DNA from: Bacillus sp. F19
GTDB lineage: Bacteria; Bacillota; Bacilli; Bacillales; Bacillaceae
Direction of reading: 5' to 3'
NCBI GenBank assembly: GCA_023823795.1
Contig: CP085710.1
Span: 2,506,001-2,570,000 of the forward strand
Length of the DNA stretch: 64,000 nucleotides
Below are positions 17,458-24,990 of this stretch, one piece after another. Both the position numbers and the translations under genes were made by a program. The notes beneath the pieces are model-generated. The model worked only from the letters and a program-made list of their open reading frames with translations. It was not told where the DNA came from and did no database searches. The first letter of the stretch is position 1. The number at the start of each line of letters is the position of its first letter.

Positions 17458-17469
17458 AACTAAGGCAGT

Positions 17470-17499
17470 AAAGAGGCTTCATATAGAAGCCTCTTTCTT
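17470..17499 (+). terminator. Intrinsic terminator
   Basis: AAGAGGCTTC pairs with GAAGCCTCTT around a short loop, followed by TCTTCTTC. It lies directly after the small gene ending at 17457. Confidence 0.8.
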
Positions 17500-17573
17500 C
17501 TTCTATTCATTACACAGCAAAAATCCTGTGCTATGATAGGTATAATATCGATACATAGTAAGGAGTTTTAAAA

Positions 17574-17879
17574 ATGAATTCAAAAGAAACACAAGAACAA
17601 ATTATCCGCAATTATCAGCGGGACGAGCAAATGATGATTCTTGTCTTTGCGCAGTGGTGCATTAATTATGATCTTGATCCTGCAGAACTTTATTTACGCG
17701 CATATCCTAACCAGTCTGAAAATCACGAATTAAGGCAAGCAATTAAATTAGCTGTGTCCAAAGAGGAAGCTGGCGAAATTTCAAACGATACCCTTCTTGG
17801 CGTACTATCATTGTTTGGAAATGACGATCTTGCGTTTGTAGTAACGGAGGAGATTGCTAAATTGAAAAATAAATCATAA
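17574..17879 (+). CDS. Conserved-looking hypothetical protein, 101 residues
   Basis: A 101-residue soluble, probably helical protein with a good ribosome-binding site (AAGGAGTTTTAAAA) and its own terminator. The start is QIIRNYQRDEQMMILVFAQW and the end is VTEEIAKLKNKS. I do not recognise a family. A TATAAT at about 17541 upstream may be the -10 element, but I see no good -35 at the right distance. Confidence 0.7.
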   Translation: MNSKETQEQIIRNYQRDEQMMILVFAQWCINYDLDPAELYLRAYPNQSENHELRQAIKLAVSKEEAGEISNDTLLGVLSLFGNDDLAFVVTEEIAKLKNKS

Positions 17880-17880
17880 T

Positions 17881-17909
17881 AAAAACCAACAATTAAGTTG
17901 GTTTTTTAG
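17881..17909. terminator. Bidirectional intrinsic terminator
   Basis: AAAAACCAAC and GTTGGTTTTTT form a stem over a six-base loop with A and T tracts on both sides, between two convergent genes. Confidence 0.85.
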
Positions 17910-17911
17910 AA

Positions 17912-18691
17912 TCAAAGGTTTGAAAGGTCTTTTTTCTTAGATGGTTTTGTAATGGTATATTCTTTAATAGATCCACTCTTTGAGAAAAGATTGAATATAT
18001 ACTCTTTTGTCACCTTGAAATTCTCTTCAACTTTTTCAGCAATATAAGATACTCTCTCATAAATAACCGATTTTAAGTGATCTATATCTCTTGAAATTTT
18101 TTCGGTCAAAGCTTCTTGATGACTGATCCTCTCGATTACACTCTGATGAAACACTTCTTGCAGTTCCAGCCTGCCTTTAATCTGTTCTTTAAGTTCAGCA
18201 TTCGAATCCAGCTGGTCTATTATTTTTTCCTGCAAACTCTCGTACGTTTTAAATCTCCCTGAAAGTTCTCTTATGGACTGATCCTGGAAAGTGAGCTGAT
18301 CAATAATTGCCTGGCTTATATGACCTTCACTTAATAACTTAAACATCAATTCTTTGTTTGATTTTTCAAGACTTTCTAAACGTTCACTCATTATTCTTGA
18401 TGCAGACTGCTGAGTTTCTATATTTGACAGCAGCGGTGAAGTCGCAGCTTCCTGTTTTTCTAAATGCCTGTATACAGCATGAAAGTGTTGGGTTTGCTCT
18501 GATCTAGATTCATGCAGCAAGCTGTTTAAGGTTTCTGCAGCATGTGAAAGCTCAGTATTAACATGCTGCTGGTGTTTCATAAATTCTTGCATATAATTTA
18601 CACGGAAACATTCCTGGTTTGAAGTACTTGCTTTTGCAGGAATCGTTAAATAAGCCTTTGATTGACCTTTATGGCTGTCATTTTTGGACAC
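17912..18691 (-). CDS. Coiled-coil protein, unknown function
   Basis: About 259 residues, mostly heptad-like, Gln/Glu/Lys/Leu-rich helix from about residue 50 to 240, ending in a basic tail (KPSKKKDL). It has no signal peptide or membrane segment. I set the start at GTG 18691, because AAGGAGG lies six bases before it. An upstream in-frame ATG (18718) would place that box inside the coding region. It follows, and may be co-transcribed with, a small gene ending at 18715. Function cannot be inferred. Confidence 0.7.
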   Translation of the reverse strand: MSKNDSHKGQSKAYLTIPAKASTSNQECFRVNYMQEFMKHQQHVNTELSHAAETLNSLLHESRSEQTQHFHAVYRHLEKQEAATSPLLSNIETQQSASRIMSERLESLEKSNKELMFKLLSEGHISQAIIDQLTFQDQSIRELSGRFKTYESLQEKIIDQLDSNAELKEQIKGRLELQEVFHQSVIERISHQEALTEKISRDIDHLKSVIYERVSYIAEKVEENFKVTKEYIFNLFSKSGSIKEYTITKPSKKKDLSNL

Positions 18692-18714
18692 GCTTTTCCT
18701 CCTTTCTTCCCTAT

Positions 18715-19011
18715 TCATTCTTTATAGTCTATGTAGGTGTCTTTGACCATGTGACCCGCATCTATTTGAGCTCCGTTTAAAAAAAGTGAGAATGTGAAAT
18801 AATGGGAAACAGAAAAAAGAAATCGAGGAATACAGGAGAAGTTCTTTGTTCGGATAGATACCAAGAAATGATTTTTCATGTTGAACCAATTTTCAGGTTG
18901 AGAATAAATCTTTGCCGGCATCTTTTTCATTTGAACGTGATCAAGATGCCAGTCCTTAAAGTCATATGGATCAATTCGATGCGTTGTAAGGGCTTTCAAT
19001 TTTGAAAGCAT
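18715..19011 (-). CDS. Hypothetical protein, about 98 residues (uncertain)
   Basis: An open frame directly upstream of the coiled-coil gene on the same strand. The translation reads like a real protein, with LKALTTHRIDPYDFKDWHLD near the start and FLNGAQIDAGHMVKDTYID at the end, and hydrophobic residues alternate plausibly. No ribosome-binding site precedes the ATG at 19011, and there is a competing short frame on the other strand. I would treat it as probable but unproven. Confidence 0.45.
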   Translation of the reverse strand: MLSKLKALTTHRIDPYDFKDWHLDHVQMKKMPAKIYSQPENWFNMKNHFLVSIRTKNFSCIPRFLFSVSHYFTFSLFLNGAQIDAGHMVKDTYIDYKE

Positions 19012-19133
19012 CAATTGTTTTTGTTATGGATGATATGATTAATTTATAAATAAATGATGCTGATTTTACAGGAGCTCCAATTTACATGAATCTGGGACAT
19101 ATGTCAGTTTTAAAAACATAAAAAACTGCCAAA

Positions 19134-19295
19134 CTATTTAAGTAAGGACATAAATTTATTATTTACGCAGACCTTTATTTCTCTTTCAAGTTTTTTTGAT
19201 TGAACGAACACTTTGAAATCTTCTTTTGAGACATCAGATTTTATTGCTGTTTCGACCAAGAATGCCAATTCTTTATTTGATATTATCGTTTTCAT
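19134..19295 (-). CDS. Small protein with SinI-like (anti-repressor) region
   Basis: A 53-residue protein with an excellent ribosome-binding site (CAGGAGGACTATT). Residues 8-35, KELAFLVETAIKSDVSKEDF and on to KVFVQSKK, align by eye with the SinI anti-repressor helix pair of B. subtilis (EWVELMVEAKEANISPEEIR). Spacing is matched, but the usual tryptophan is replaced. SinI-type proteins bind and disable SinR-type repressors of biofilm genes. No SinR-like repressor lies nearby, so the target, if any, would be elsewhere. Confidence 0.55.
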   Translation of the reverse strand: MKTIISNKELAFLVETAIKSDVSKEDFKVFVQSKKLEREIKVCVNNKFMSLLK

Positions 19296-19418
19296 AATAG
19301 TCCTCCTGTATCTGAATTAGTATAATATTCGTTTTTAAGAACGGATTTCCGAGGGTTCATCAAAATTTGCTATTTAAATCCATGATTTAGGGCATAATAG
19401 GTGTGGAGGTGAATGAAA

Positions 19419-19562
19419 ATGAGCAGTAAATTTACAGGATCAAACCGCGGTAAAGCAGCACCAAGCGTGAATCCACAGGGCCAAGGAAAAGATACTGAGT
19501 TTTCAACTGAACCTAAAAGCGAGCTTGAGAATCGAGCTAAAAAATCCAATACGAAAATATAG
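19419..19562 (+). CDS. sspL: Small acid-soluble spore protein L (SspL-like)
   Basis: A 47-residue protein whose C-terminal half, PKSELENRAKKSNTK, is nearly the same as that of B. subtilis SspL (PKTELEERAKKSNTKR), and whose middle keeps VNPQGQGKDTE. SspL is a minor spore protein made in the forespore. The start at 19419 has GGAGGTGA nine bases upstream; an in-frame ATG at 19413 is too close to that box. A GC-rich hairpin follows the stop. The gene shows that the organism is a spore former. Confidence 0.85.
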   Translation: MSSKFTGSNRGKAAPSVNPQGQGKDTEFSTEPKSELENRAKKSNTKI

Positions 19563-19601
19563 AAAACAGGAGGCACTGCTGCCTCCCTTCCTTCCCTTCC
19601 T

Positions 19602-20492
19602 AAGGATTTCTTAGGAGAGGTTATTGAATCAGATTATAGCAATCTTACAAATTTATATGATGAATTTAATTTAGATCATGAAGAAATGGTATTCCTATTA
19701 GAAGAAAATGGAGAAAGTTTAGAAGATTATATATTCATTGATTTATGATAAAAGCATTGCAAATTTTGAATCTGTTAAGCAGCTTGAAGATTTTCTTGGA
19801 GAAGTTATAAAAGCTGATTTGAGCAACTTGGTTTACTTTAAAGAAAATTATGATCTTGATCGGCAGTCATTGCTTCAATTGCTTGCTGAGAATGATAAGG
19901 ATCTTCATGATTACATCTATATTTTCAAATTGGAAGAATCAGTATGGACTCACTTGAGGCGTCTTGATGATTTAGGAAACCGCATGTCGGCTATCGGGGA
20001 ATTTGAAGTTACAGAAGATTTATCAGCAGGTAAAATAGCCGAGCTTGCTTCTATCTATGATGAAATTCTTTCTATTTTTAACTTAAAGGCATCGTACAGT
20101 CTTGTTAAAGATGGATCAGAAACTTCATTGTCACTTGCAGACTTAATCAGATTAGATGAATTAAAAGGAGCAAATTTAAAAGTAGCCCTCTTTTCAGCAG
20201 ATGGAACGTTTCTTGCTGACCTTATCATTACTGGTGAAATGGTAAGTTCTGAAGTTCTTGAAGAAACGGGAGAGCAAGTTGAGGAATCAGCAAAGCAAGC
20301 TGCTAAAACAATTGAAGCTTCCGAACAGCCTGTAAAAAAACACATCACCAAACAAATGAATCATGCAGAACCGAAAACCGTAAAGGCGCTAAATTGCCAA
20401 AAACAGCAGGTCATTACCTCATCTATGCGGTATTTGGGGTAATCTTATTGGCAGCTGGAAGCTTCTTATATCGAAAGGTTCGCTATGTATAA
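19602..20492 (+). pseudogene. Processed acidic surface protein with LPxTA anchor (N-terminus missing, two frameshifts)
   Basis: Three frames together spell one sortase substrate. Frame 1 (19602-19742): KDFLGEVIESDYSNL, then EENGESLEDYIFID. Frame 2 (about 19741-20380): SVKQLEDFLGEVIKADLSNL, then NDKDLHDYIYIFKLEES, a second copy of the same acidic module. Frame 3 (about 20382-20492): GAKLPKTAGHYLIYAV, a hydrophobic stretch and RKVRYV, i.e. a sortase motif LPKTA, membrane segment and basic tail. A one-base gain near 19740 and a one-base loss near 20380 break it. No signal peptide precedes the first module; the coding trace starts right after sspL, so the 5' part is deleted. It overlaps the sortase start (ATGTATAA). 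Confidence 0.7.
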
Positions 20493-21072
20493 ATTGGAAA
20501 GAAGAAGAAGCAAAAAGCGGCTGATTCTCCTTTTCTTTCCTGTGTTTTTAATCCTGATCGGTTTGCTGTTTACTTCAACTAATCTCTATAAATTTGCTGC
20601 AGGATCCTTTGCTGCTTCCCCTGATTTCAATTCAGGAGAAGTAAAACAAAAAAGCATACCCGAAGAAAAAGATCCGGAAATAAAAAAAGTGCTGTACCCC
20701 AGCAGGCCTGAACCTGGAGAAGAAATGGGAGAACTTTATATTCCAAAATTAAAGGCGGTCCTCCCAATTTTTCATGGTACTGATGAAAACGAGCTCGAAA
20801 AAGGTGTTGGCCATTTTGCTGAAAGTGTACTCCCTGGCGAAAATGACAACTCTGTGCTATCAGGTCATAGAGATACAGTATTTAAAAGGCTTGGCGAAGT
20901 TGGCGAGGGTGAATTCATATTCAAAGTACAAAAAGTAAGAATTGTTGATGAGGATGACCGCACAGTAATTGTTCCAAAGCCGCGGGCAACACTTACAGTG
21001 AGCACATGCTACCCATTTGAATTTATTGGTTCGGCTCCTGAACGATATGTTCTTGTAGTACTTGACATCTAA
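20485..21072 (+). CDS. Class D sortase
   Basis: A 195-residue sortase with an N-terminal membrane anchor (residues 12-30) and the catalytic triad His128 (SGHRDTVF), Cys175 (TVSTCYP) and Arg187 (APERYVL). Class D sortases cleave LPxTA-type signals, and an LPKTA substrate is encoded directly upstream, overlapping by eight bases. Compared with what I remember of the class, the segment after GHRDTVFKRLGEVGEG jumps straight to EFIFKV. About 12 residues of an expected strand seem missing, so the enzyme may be impaired. A terminator follows. Confidence 0.8.
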   Translation: MYKLERRRSKKRLILLFFPVFLILIGLLFTSTNLYKFAAGSFAASPDFNSGEVKQKSIPEEKDPEIKKVLYPSRPEPGEEMGELYIPKLKAVLPIFHGTDENELEKGVGHFAESVLPGENDNSVLSGHRDTVFKRLGEVGEGEFIFKVQKVRIVDEDDRTVIVPKPRATLTVSTCYPFEFIGSAPERYVLVVLDI

Positions 21073-21099
21073 AACAATTTATAAATAGTCTGCAGTAAA

Positions 21100-21129
21100 A
21101 CCTCTCTTGGTAAAAAGAGAGGCTTTTTA
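21100..21129 (+). terminator. Intrinsic terminator of the sortase operon
   Basis: CCTCTCTT and AAGAGAGG form an eight-base-pair stem followed by CTTTTTAAT. Confidence 0.85.
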
Positions 21130-21256
21130 ATATGGCATCATGTATTTTGCCTCTTTCAAAAAATGTTTAGTCAGGAAGGATTTGTTAGCTTTAATTTTTT
21201 GAAAAATACAGAACCTATAACTGCATTAAAAGTAAATATGAAGCGGGTGAATTAAA

Positions 21257-21436
21257 ATGAATAAAAACAATATCCAAATTCTTCCCATCATTGCTTCCAT
21301 CGGCATTGGTGCAGCTGCTTATAGTTTGATGACAGGCCGCGGAGGACAGCTTCAGAATATGATGCCTCAATTAACAGGAATGAGCAGCCAAGGGGCAAAT
21401 AATCAATTTTCTGCTCAGCCGGATCAAAACCAGTAA
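21257..21436 (+). CDS. Small single-pass membrane protein, 59 residues
   Basis: The product begins MNKNNIQILPIIASIGIGAA, giving one membrane segment, then a Gly/Gln/Met-rich tail (GRGGQLQNMMPQL). I do not recognise the family. The ribosome-binding site is modest (GCGGGTGAATTAAA). The frame on the opposite strand has no such signal, so I favour this one. It is followed at 38 bases by another small gene on the same strand. Confidence 0.55.
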   Translation: MNKNNIQILPIIASIGIGAAAYSLMTGRGGQLQNMMPQLTGMSSQGANNQFSAQPDQNQ

Positions 21437-21473
21437 AATTTGCATGACTGATCACATAAAAAGGAGAAGCTAT

Positions 21474-21833
21474 ATGGATATTCATATATCTAACATGATA
21501 AATAGAACGAAAATGAATCTGATTCAGGCGGCTGCATATGTTAAACAGCGAATTGATTCTCTTACAGGAACTCAGGCAGTTACAGTTGAACAATTAGCTG
21601 CTTATATCCAATACCATCCAGATACTAAAAAAGAGACCAAGAATCTTTTAGGTCTGACCTTTTCATTTTATACTTTGGACCAAGTTGATGTTCATTACAA
21701 GCTGGAAACCAAGGGATCTGACATCTTACAGCTTGACGTCCGGACTTTAGAGCATCATGTTGTGTCTTATCGTTCTTATCGTGATCAAAATAAATTGAAT
21801 GTACCGATACGCTTTTTTAAATTAACCATATAG
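21474..21833 (+). CDS. Hypothetical protein, 119 residues
   Basis: A soluble 119-residue protein. ATG at 21474 has AAGGAGAAGCTAT just upstream, so I reject the in-frame ATG at 21444. The N-terminal half is helical (NLIQAAAYVKQRIDSL), the C-terminal half beta-rich (LGLTFSFYTLDQVDVHYKLE). No family is recognised. It ends at a terminator shared with the convergent ATPase gene. Confidence 0.65.
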   Translation: MDIHISNMINRTKMNLIQAAAYVKQRIDSLTGTQAVTVEQLAAYIQYHPDTKKETKNLLGLTFSFYTLDQVDVHYKLETKGSDILQLDVRTLEHHVVSYRSYRDQNKLNVPIRFFKLTI

Positions 21834-21837
21834 AAAA

Positions 21838-21872
21838 TAGAGCTAAATGTTTGTTTAGCTCTATCTTCCCTT
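21838..21872. terminator. Intrinsic terminator between convergent genes
   Basis: TAGAGCTAAA and TTTAGCTCTA form a ten-base-pair stem over a six-base loop, followed by TCTTCCCTTT. Confidence 0.75.
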
Positions 21873-21883
21873 TCATGTTTGTT

Positions 21884-22954
21884 TTATAGTTTTATCTCAT
21901 CTGCTATTAATTCGTATAGATCAATAAAGCGTGAAGAAGTTTTTTCTCCTTTGATTTTCTCCAGCTGATCTACCAGTTCTTTCGCTTCTGACAGGTAAGT
22001 GATTGCTTCTTTCATTTTGTCCTTATAAGCTTTAGTTGTTCGATTGATTACGGCTGCGAATTTTTCATCTGTCCCGGGCGTTATGCAAGTTTGATACATA
22101 TCAATAATCTCATCTGTTTCTCGTTCAGGTTCATATTCATGAGGTGCCGTGCTGTCAAATATTGCAATGCCTTTTTCACGAAGAATGACCATGTCCAAGC
22201 TGTTTGGATCAAAACCGCAATGATAAATTTCAACGTCATATCCCTTTTCTTCTCCAGCAGCTGCAATCTTTTTCAGCATAGTAGATTTTCCTGAACCTGC
22301 CCTGCCTTTTATAAAATACCGTTTTCCGATATCTTCTGTTAAGTTTTGGATAAAATCTACTGCTCCATCGGGTGTAGCAGCGCCTAAGAAGCGGTGTTTT
22401 ACATTCGAAGGTTTGTGAGCCTCTTCCTCTCCAAAGAAAAGTTCAATCAAATCAACCGACAATTGATTGGCTTTAGTAAAATCCATATTTGCAATGTAAA
22501 TATCTTCAATATCATCATGTGCTTTCAGTGCTGCGGCAAACGTTCCGTACGCATCCTGAAATTTAGAAGTGATATCGGCGGTTAGCTGTCCTATTGCATC
22601 CCTATTTGCAGAATGATGTTTCATTTCATTTTCAAGAACAATTACTTGCAGGTTTTCAACCGAAATTTGTTTGCGAATCTCAGGCACCGCATCATCGATT
22701 ATACCGATACCGGCATCAGTAACAATAAATCCTTCAATCCAGTCATTATTAGAAGGGCAGTGTAAATATTCAATCGAATGACCTGCCAAAAGCAATGATT
22801 CACTTATTGTTTTCATGTATTCAGATTTGCAGGCTCTTGACCCGCCTTGTAGCAAAAATACCCGATTTAATTCTTTAACTGCAAATTTATACAGACTGAA
22901 ATACCCTTTAGCCGTATTGCCGCTAGCATAATAGTGGATAGCTTTTCCTTTCAT
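21884..22954 (-). CDS. Tandem P-loop ATPase-like protein of unknown function
   Basis: About 356 residues with two repeated nucleotide-binding modules. The second has a full Walker A, FIKGRAGSGKSTML (near residue 215). The first has LLQGGSRACKSEYM near residue 35, where the last glycine of the loop is replaced by cysteine and which is probably weakened. Each module is followed by a similar layout (YLHCPSNNDWIEGFIV and IYHCGFDPNSLDMVIL). This looks like the conserved but unassigned PRK06851-type family of bacilli. The start is uncertain: ATGs at 22987, 22963 and 22954 are in frame. I prefer 22954, with GGGAGAGG nine bases upstream. Confidence 0.75.
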   Translation of the reverse strand: MKGKAIHYYASGNTAKGYFSLYKFAVKELNRVFLLQGGSRACKSEYMKTISESLLLAGHSIEYLHCPSNNDWIEGFIVTDAGIGIIDDAVPEIRKQISVENLQVIVLENEMKHHSANRDAIGQLTADITSKFQDAYGTFAAALKAHDDIEDIYIANMDFTKANQLSVDLIELFFGEEEAHKPSNVKHRFLGAATPDGAVDFIQNLTEDIGKRYFIKGRAGSGKSTMLKKIAAAGEEKGYDVEIYHCGFDPNSLDMVILREKGIAIFDSTAPHEYEPERETDEIIDMYQTCITPGTDEKFAAVINRTTKAYKDKMKEAITYLSEAKELVDQLEKIKGEKTSSRFIDLYELIADEIKL

Positions 22955-23031
22955 CCAATTCATCCTCTCCCTCTTTTCTACTAACATATGTTAAGAGTGA
23001 ATAAGGGTGAACGCCTAATTTTTCAAAAAAT

Positions 23032-23055
23032 GAAAAACCTGCATTTCTGCAGGCT
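23032..23055 (-). terminator. Intrinsic terminator
   Basis: CCTGCA and TGCAGG pair around GAAA, followed by TTTTTCATTTTTT on the minus strand, just past the gene ending at 23067. Confidence 0.8.
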
Positions 23056-23066
23056 TATGTACTCTA

Positions 23067-23678
23067 TTATTGTCCTTTCCTATCTAATTCCTTCACAAGC
23101 TGAAAGAGGAAATCATAGATTAATTCAAAAGCTGCATTAAGGGATAAGTTTTCGTGAAAACCTTCTATCAGATCACAGTCGAAATTAACATCCCATAAAC
23201 CGTCTTTGTCATTAAAAAGCAGCTGGAATTTTGTTGATTCACCATTTGCCTTTTCATTAAACCATTCGCGGATGCTGCTGCCTGCAGCTTTTTTTTGCTT
23301 TAAACCAAGAAGGCCTTTAAAGGATCCAAAAACATCATCATGCTCAAGGGTTAATCCATCAATTTTAATGATGTCAAACCATTCAGATTCTAAATAAACA
23401 AACTCTTTTTGATTGATTTTTAAGAAACTTACTTTTTCGTGAAGAAAATCAGATGGCTTCTCAGCAGCAATCAATTCCTCCGTTTCTTTATCCACTCGTT
23501 CAATATAGGAATGCATAAAACGGGAAAGATCTTTCTGCTCTTCTAAGGTAACTTGCTCAGGGACCAGACTGTGTGCCTCTGCATATTCCTTTTCTGCTTT
23601 GTAAATTCCAATTGATTGATTTTCAGGATGATTGGCCATTTCATTTTCAATGTATGCTTTTATTGTTTTTTTCAGCAA
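23067..23678 (-). CDS. Hypothetical protein, 203 residues
   Basis: A soluble, acidic 203-residue protein. It starts at TTG 23678 with GGAGG eight bases upstream. An N-terminal helical part (KKTIKAYIENEMANHPENQS) is followed by a mixed region (FVYLESEWFDIIKIDGLTLE) and a C-terminal helix. I do not recognise the family. Terminator and spacing make it monocistronic. Confidence 0.7.
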   Translation of the reverse strand: MLKKTIKAYIENEMANHPENQSIGIYKAEKEYAEAHSLVPEQVTLEEQKDLSRFMHSYIERVDKETEELIAAEKPSDFLHEKVSFLKINQKEFVYLESEWFDIIKIDGLTLEHDDVFGSFKGLLGLKQKKAAGSSIREWFNEKANGESTKFQLLFNDKDGLWDVNFDCDLIEGFHENLSLNAAFELIYDFLFQLVKELDRKGQ

Positions 23679-23791
23679 TTTTTAGTCCTCCAGTTTTTTT
23701 GCGGCAATTCTATTACTTATCATAACCTAACATAATCATACTTCAAACAAAAAAAGAACCCGTTTCATGGATTCTGAAGTACTGTATAATT

Positions 23792-24160
23792 TTAAGAGAA
23801 ATTATCCTGAATAGCCTTATCGAGAAGTTTTTGACACCGATCCAATTCTGTTTTCAGCTGTTTTTTGTATAGCTTTGCCTTCTCATAATCTTCAAATTTG
23901 TAATAAACGACTTCCTGCAGCTTCATGCCCTCTTTTTTACGCTTCACTTGCTTTAATACACCATCTTCAATTAATTCGTGTAATGATTTATAAACTTCAG
24001 AATGATTAGGCCTGTATCCATACCTTCTGAATTCATCCCGCAGCACATCCAGAAGCTTTAATCCATAAAGCCGATCCTGTTCTGTCATGCGAATCATGTA
24101 GAGCTTTAAAAAAGCTCTCTGTTTTAACAAAAATCCGCTCGCACTTCTCTTTTCACCCAA
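23792..24160 (-). CDS. rtp: Replication termination protein (RTP)
   Basis: The 122-residue protein is clearly the B. subtilis-type replication terminator protein: SASGFLLKQRAFLKLYMIRM, then TEQDRLYGLKLLDVLRDEFR, PNHSEVYKSLHELIEDGVLK and LYKKQLKTELDRCQKLLDKA. It is a winged-helix dimer that binds Ter sites and stops replication forks coming from one side. The start is TTG with AAGGAG nine bases upstream. Three Ter-like sites lie just upstream, one inside its promoter, so autoregulation is expected as in B. subtilis. Its presence places this window at the replication terminus. Confidence 0.95.
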   Translation of the reverse strand: MGEKRSASGFLLKQRAFLKLYMIRMTEQDRLYGLKLLDVLRDEFRRYGYRPNHSEVYKSLHELIEDGVLKQVKRKKEGMKLQEVVYYKFEDYEKAKLYKKQLKTELDRCQKLLDKAIQDNFS

Positions 24161-24186
24161 TTAAACCATCTCCTTTTTGAAGATTG

Positions 24187-24215
24187 ATTACATGCACTAT
24201 GTTCTAATAATTCAA
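24187..24215 (-). promoter_or_regulatory. rtp promoter overlapping a Ter site
   Basis: On the minus strand a -35 TTGAAT (24210-24215) and a -10 TGTAAT (24187-24192) are 17 bases apart, and the Ter-like core 24196-24213 lies between and across them. RTP bound here should block its own promoter. Confidence 0.55.
24196..24213 (+). other. Ter-like RTP binding site 1
   Basis: Plus strand ACTATGTTCTAATAATTC. It matches the RTP core recalled from B. subtilis (ACTATGTACTAAATTTTC) at most positions. It faces the opposite way from sites 2 and 3, as expected for a fork trap. Confidence 0.75.
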
Positions 24216-24340
24216 TGTTTTTAGAAATTCCCCTGCATGAAGACGAAAATTGAGTCTTTTGACCCTTTATATACTTTTTTAGTTAGAATGTGAAATGTAG
24301 GAATGGTGAAATATAGTCTGAGCATCTTTATTAATATAAT

Positions 24341-24358
24341 GATTATTTAGAACATAGT
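24341..24358 (-). other. Ter-like RTP binding site 2
   Basis: Minus strand ACTATGTTCTAAATAATC, sharing ACTATGTTCTAA with the two other sites. It lies about 130 bases from site 1 in opposite orientation. Confidence 0.8.
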
Positions 24359-24492
24359 TTATTTAAATAATTATGTGAAAAGAATTCTTATTAAAAAGGA
24401 AAAATTTTACTAAATCAAAAATAAGATTTGCTGCTTTTGGTTTGCCTTTTATAAATGACCACAGATATGTCAATTATTTTGTGCGTCAAATT

Positions 24493-24510
24493 GATTAGTT
24501 AGAACATAGT
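24493..24510 (-). other. Ter-like RTP binding site 3
   Basis: Minus strand ACTATGTTCTAACTAATC, in the same orientation as site 2 and about 150 bases further right. The stretch 24216-24560 otherwise shows only AT-rich sequence. Confidence 0.75.
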
Positions 24511-24521
24511 TTAAAAAGACG

Positions 24522-24550
24522 AAAAAACAGCAGTTTTTATTCTGCTGTTT
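24522..24550 (-). terminator. Intrinsic terminator of the glycosylation operon
   Basis: AAACAGCAG and CTGCTGTTT form a nine-base-pair stem with a U-run on the minus strand, downstream of the gtrA-like gene. Confidence 0.85.
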
Positions 24551-24564
24551 CATTTGTTTGAAAA

Positions 24565-24990
24565 TCAATTTTTGAAAACAAAATACTTCTGCCCCAAAAA
24601 ATTTAAGATCGTATAAAAACCTGTCCCCACTAGTACAGCAAGCATATCTTGAGTCAGGATAAAGGCATGGGGGGATCCAGTATAAATGAATTCAGCTGCC
24701 GCTTTGGCGAAGGAAAATGACACAAAATAACCAAAAACAATTACTATTATAAACCGCGGGAGACTCCTTTTGATGCTGGCCTGGCTTGAAAAGGTGAATG
24801 AACGATTTAAATAATAGCTGACGGCTGCACCTATGATATTACCCAAAAAAGTTGACAGCCAGTAAGAAACGTTTATAACGTTCAGAAAAAGAAAGATTGC
24901 TGATAAGCCTGCGGCTGTATTCATAATTCCTACGAGAATGAATTTTAATAAAAGCGGATCAATTCGAATAAAATTACTTTCTGAGCTCAT
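24565..24990 (-). CDS. GtrA-family membrane protein
   Basis: A 141-residue protein with four membrane segments and the family's Asn/Arg-rich loops (YYLNRSFTFSS, residues 60-70). GtrA proteins are thought to flip undecaprenyl-phosphate-linked sugars across the membrane. It overlaps the end of the glycosyltransferase gene by 17 bases and is the last gene of a three-gene set. This agrees with the known pattern of polyprenyl-sugar synthase, flippase and outer-face transferase. Confidence 0.85.
   Translation of the reverse strand: MSSESNFIRIDPLLLKFILVGIMNTAAGLSAIFLFLNVINVSYWLSTFLGNIIGAAVSYYLNRSFTFSSQASIKRSLPRFIIVIVFGYFVSFSFAKAAAEFIYTGSPHAFILTQDMLAVLVGTGFYTILNFLGQKYFVFKN

Noticed and set aside
18802-19005. 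67-codon plus-strand frame starting MGNRKKKSRNTGEV
   Set aside because: It has a weak start signal and lies opposite a more protein-like frame that leads into the coiled-coil gene; neither is certain.
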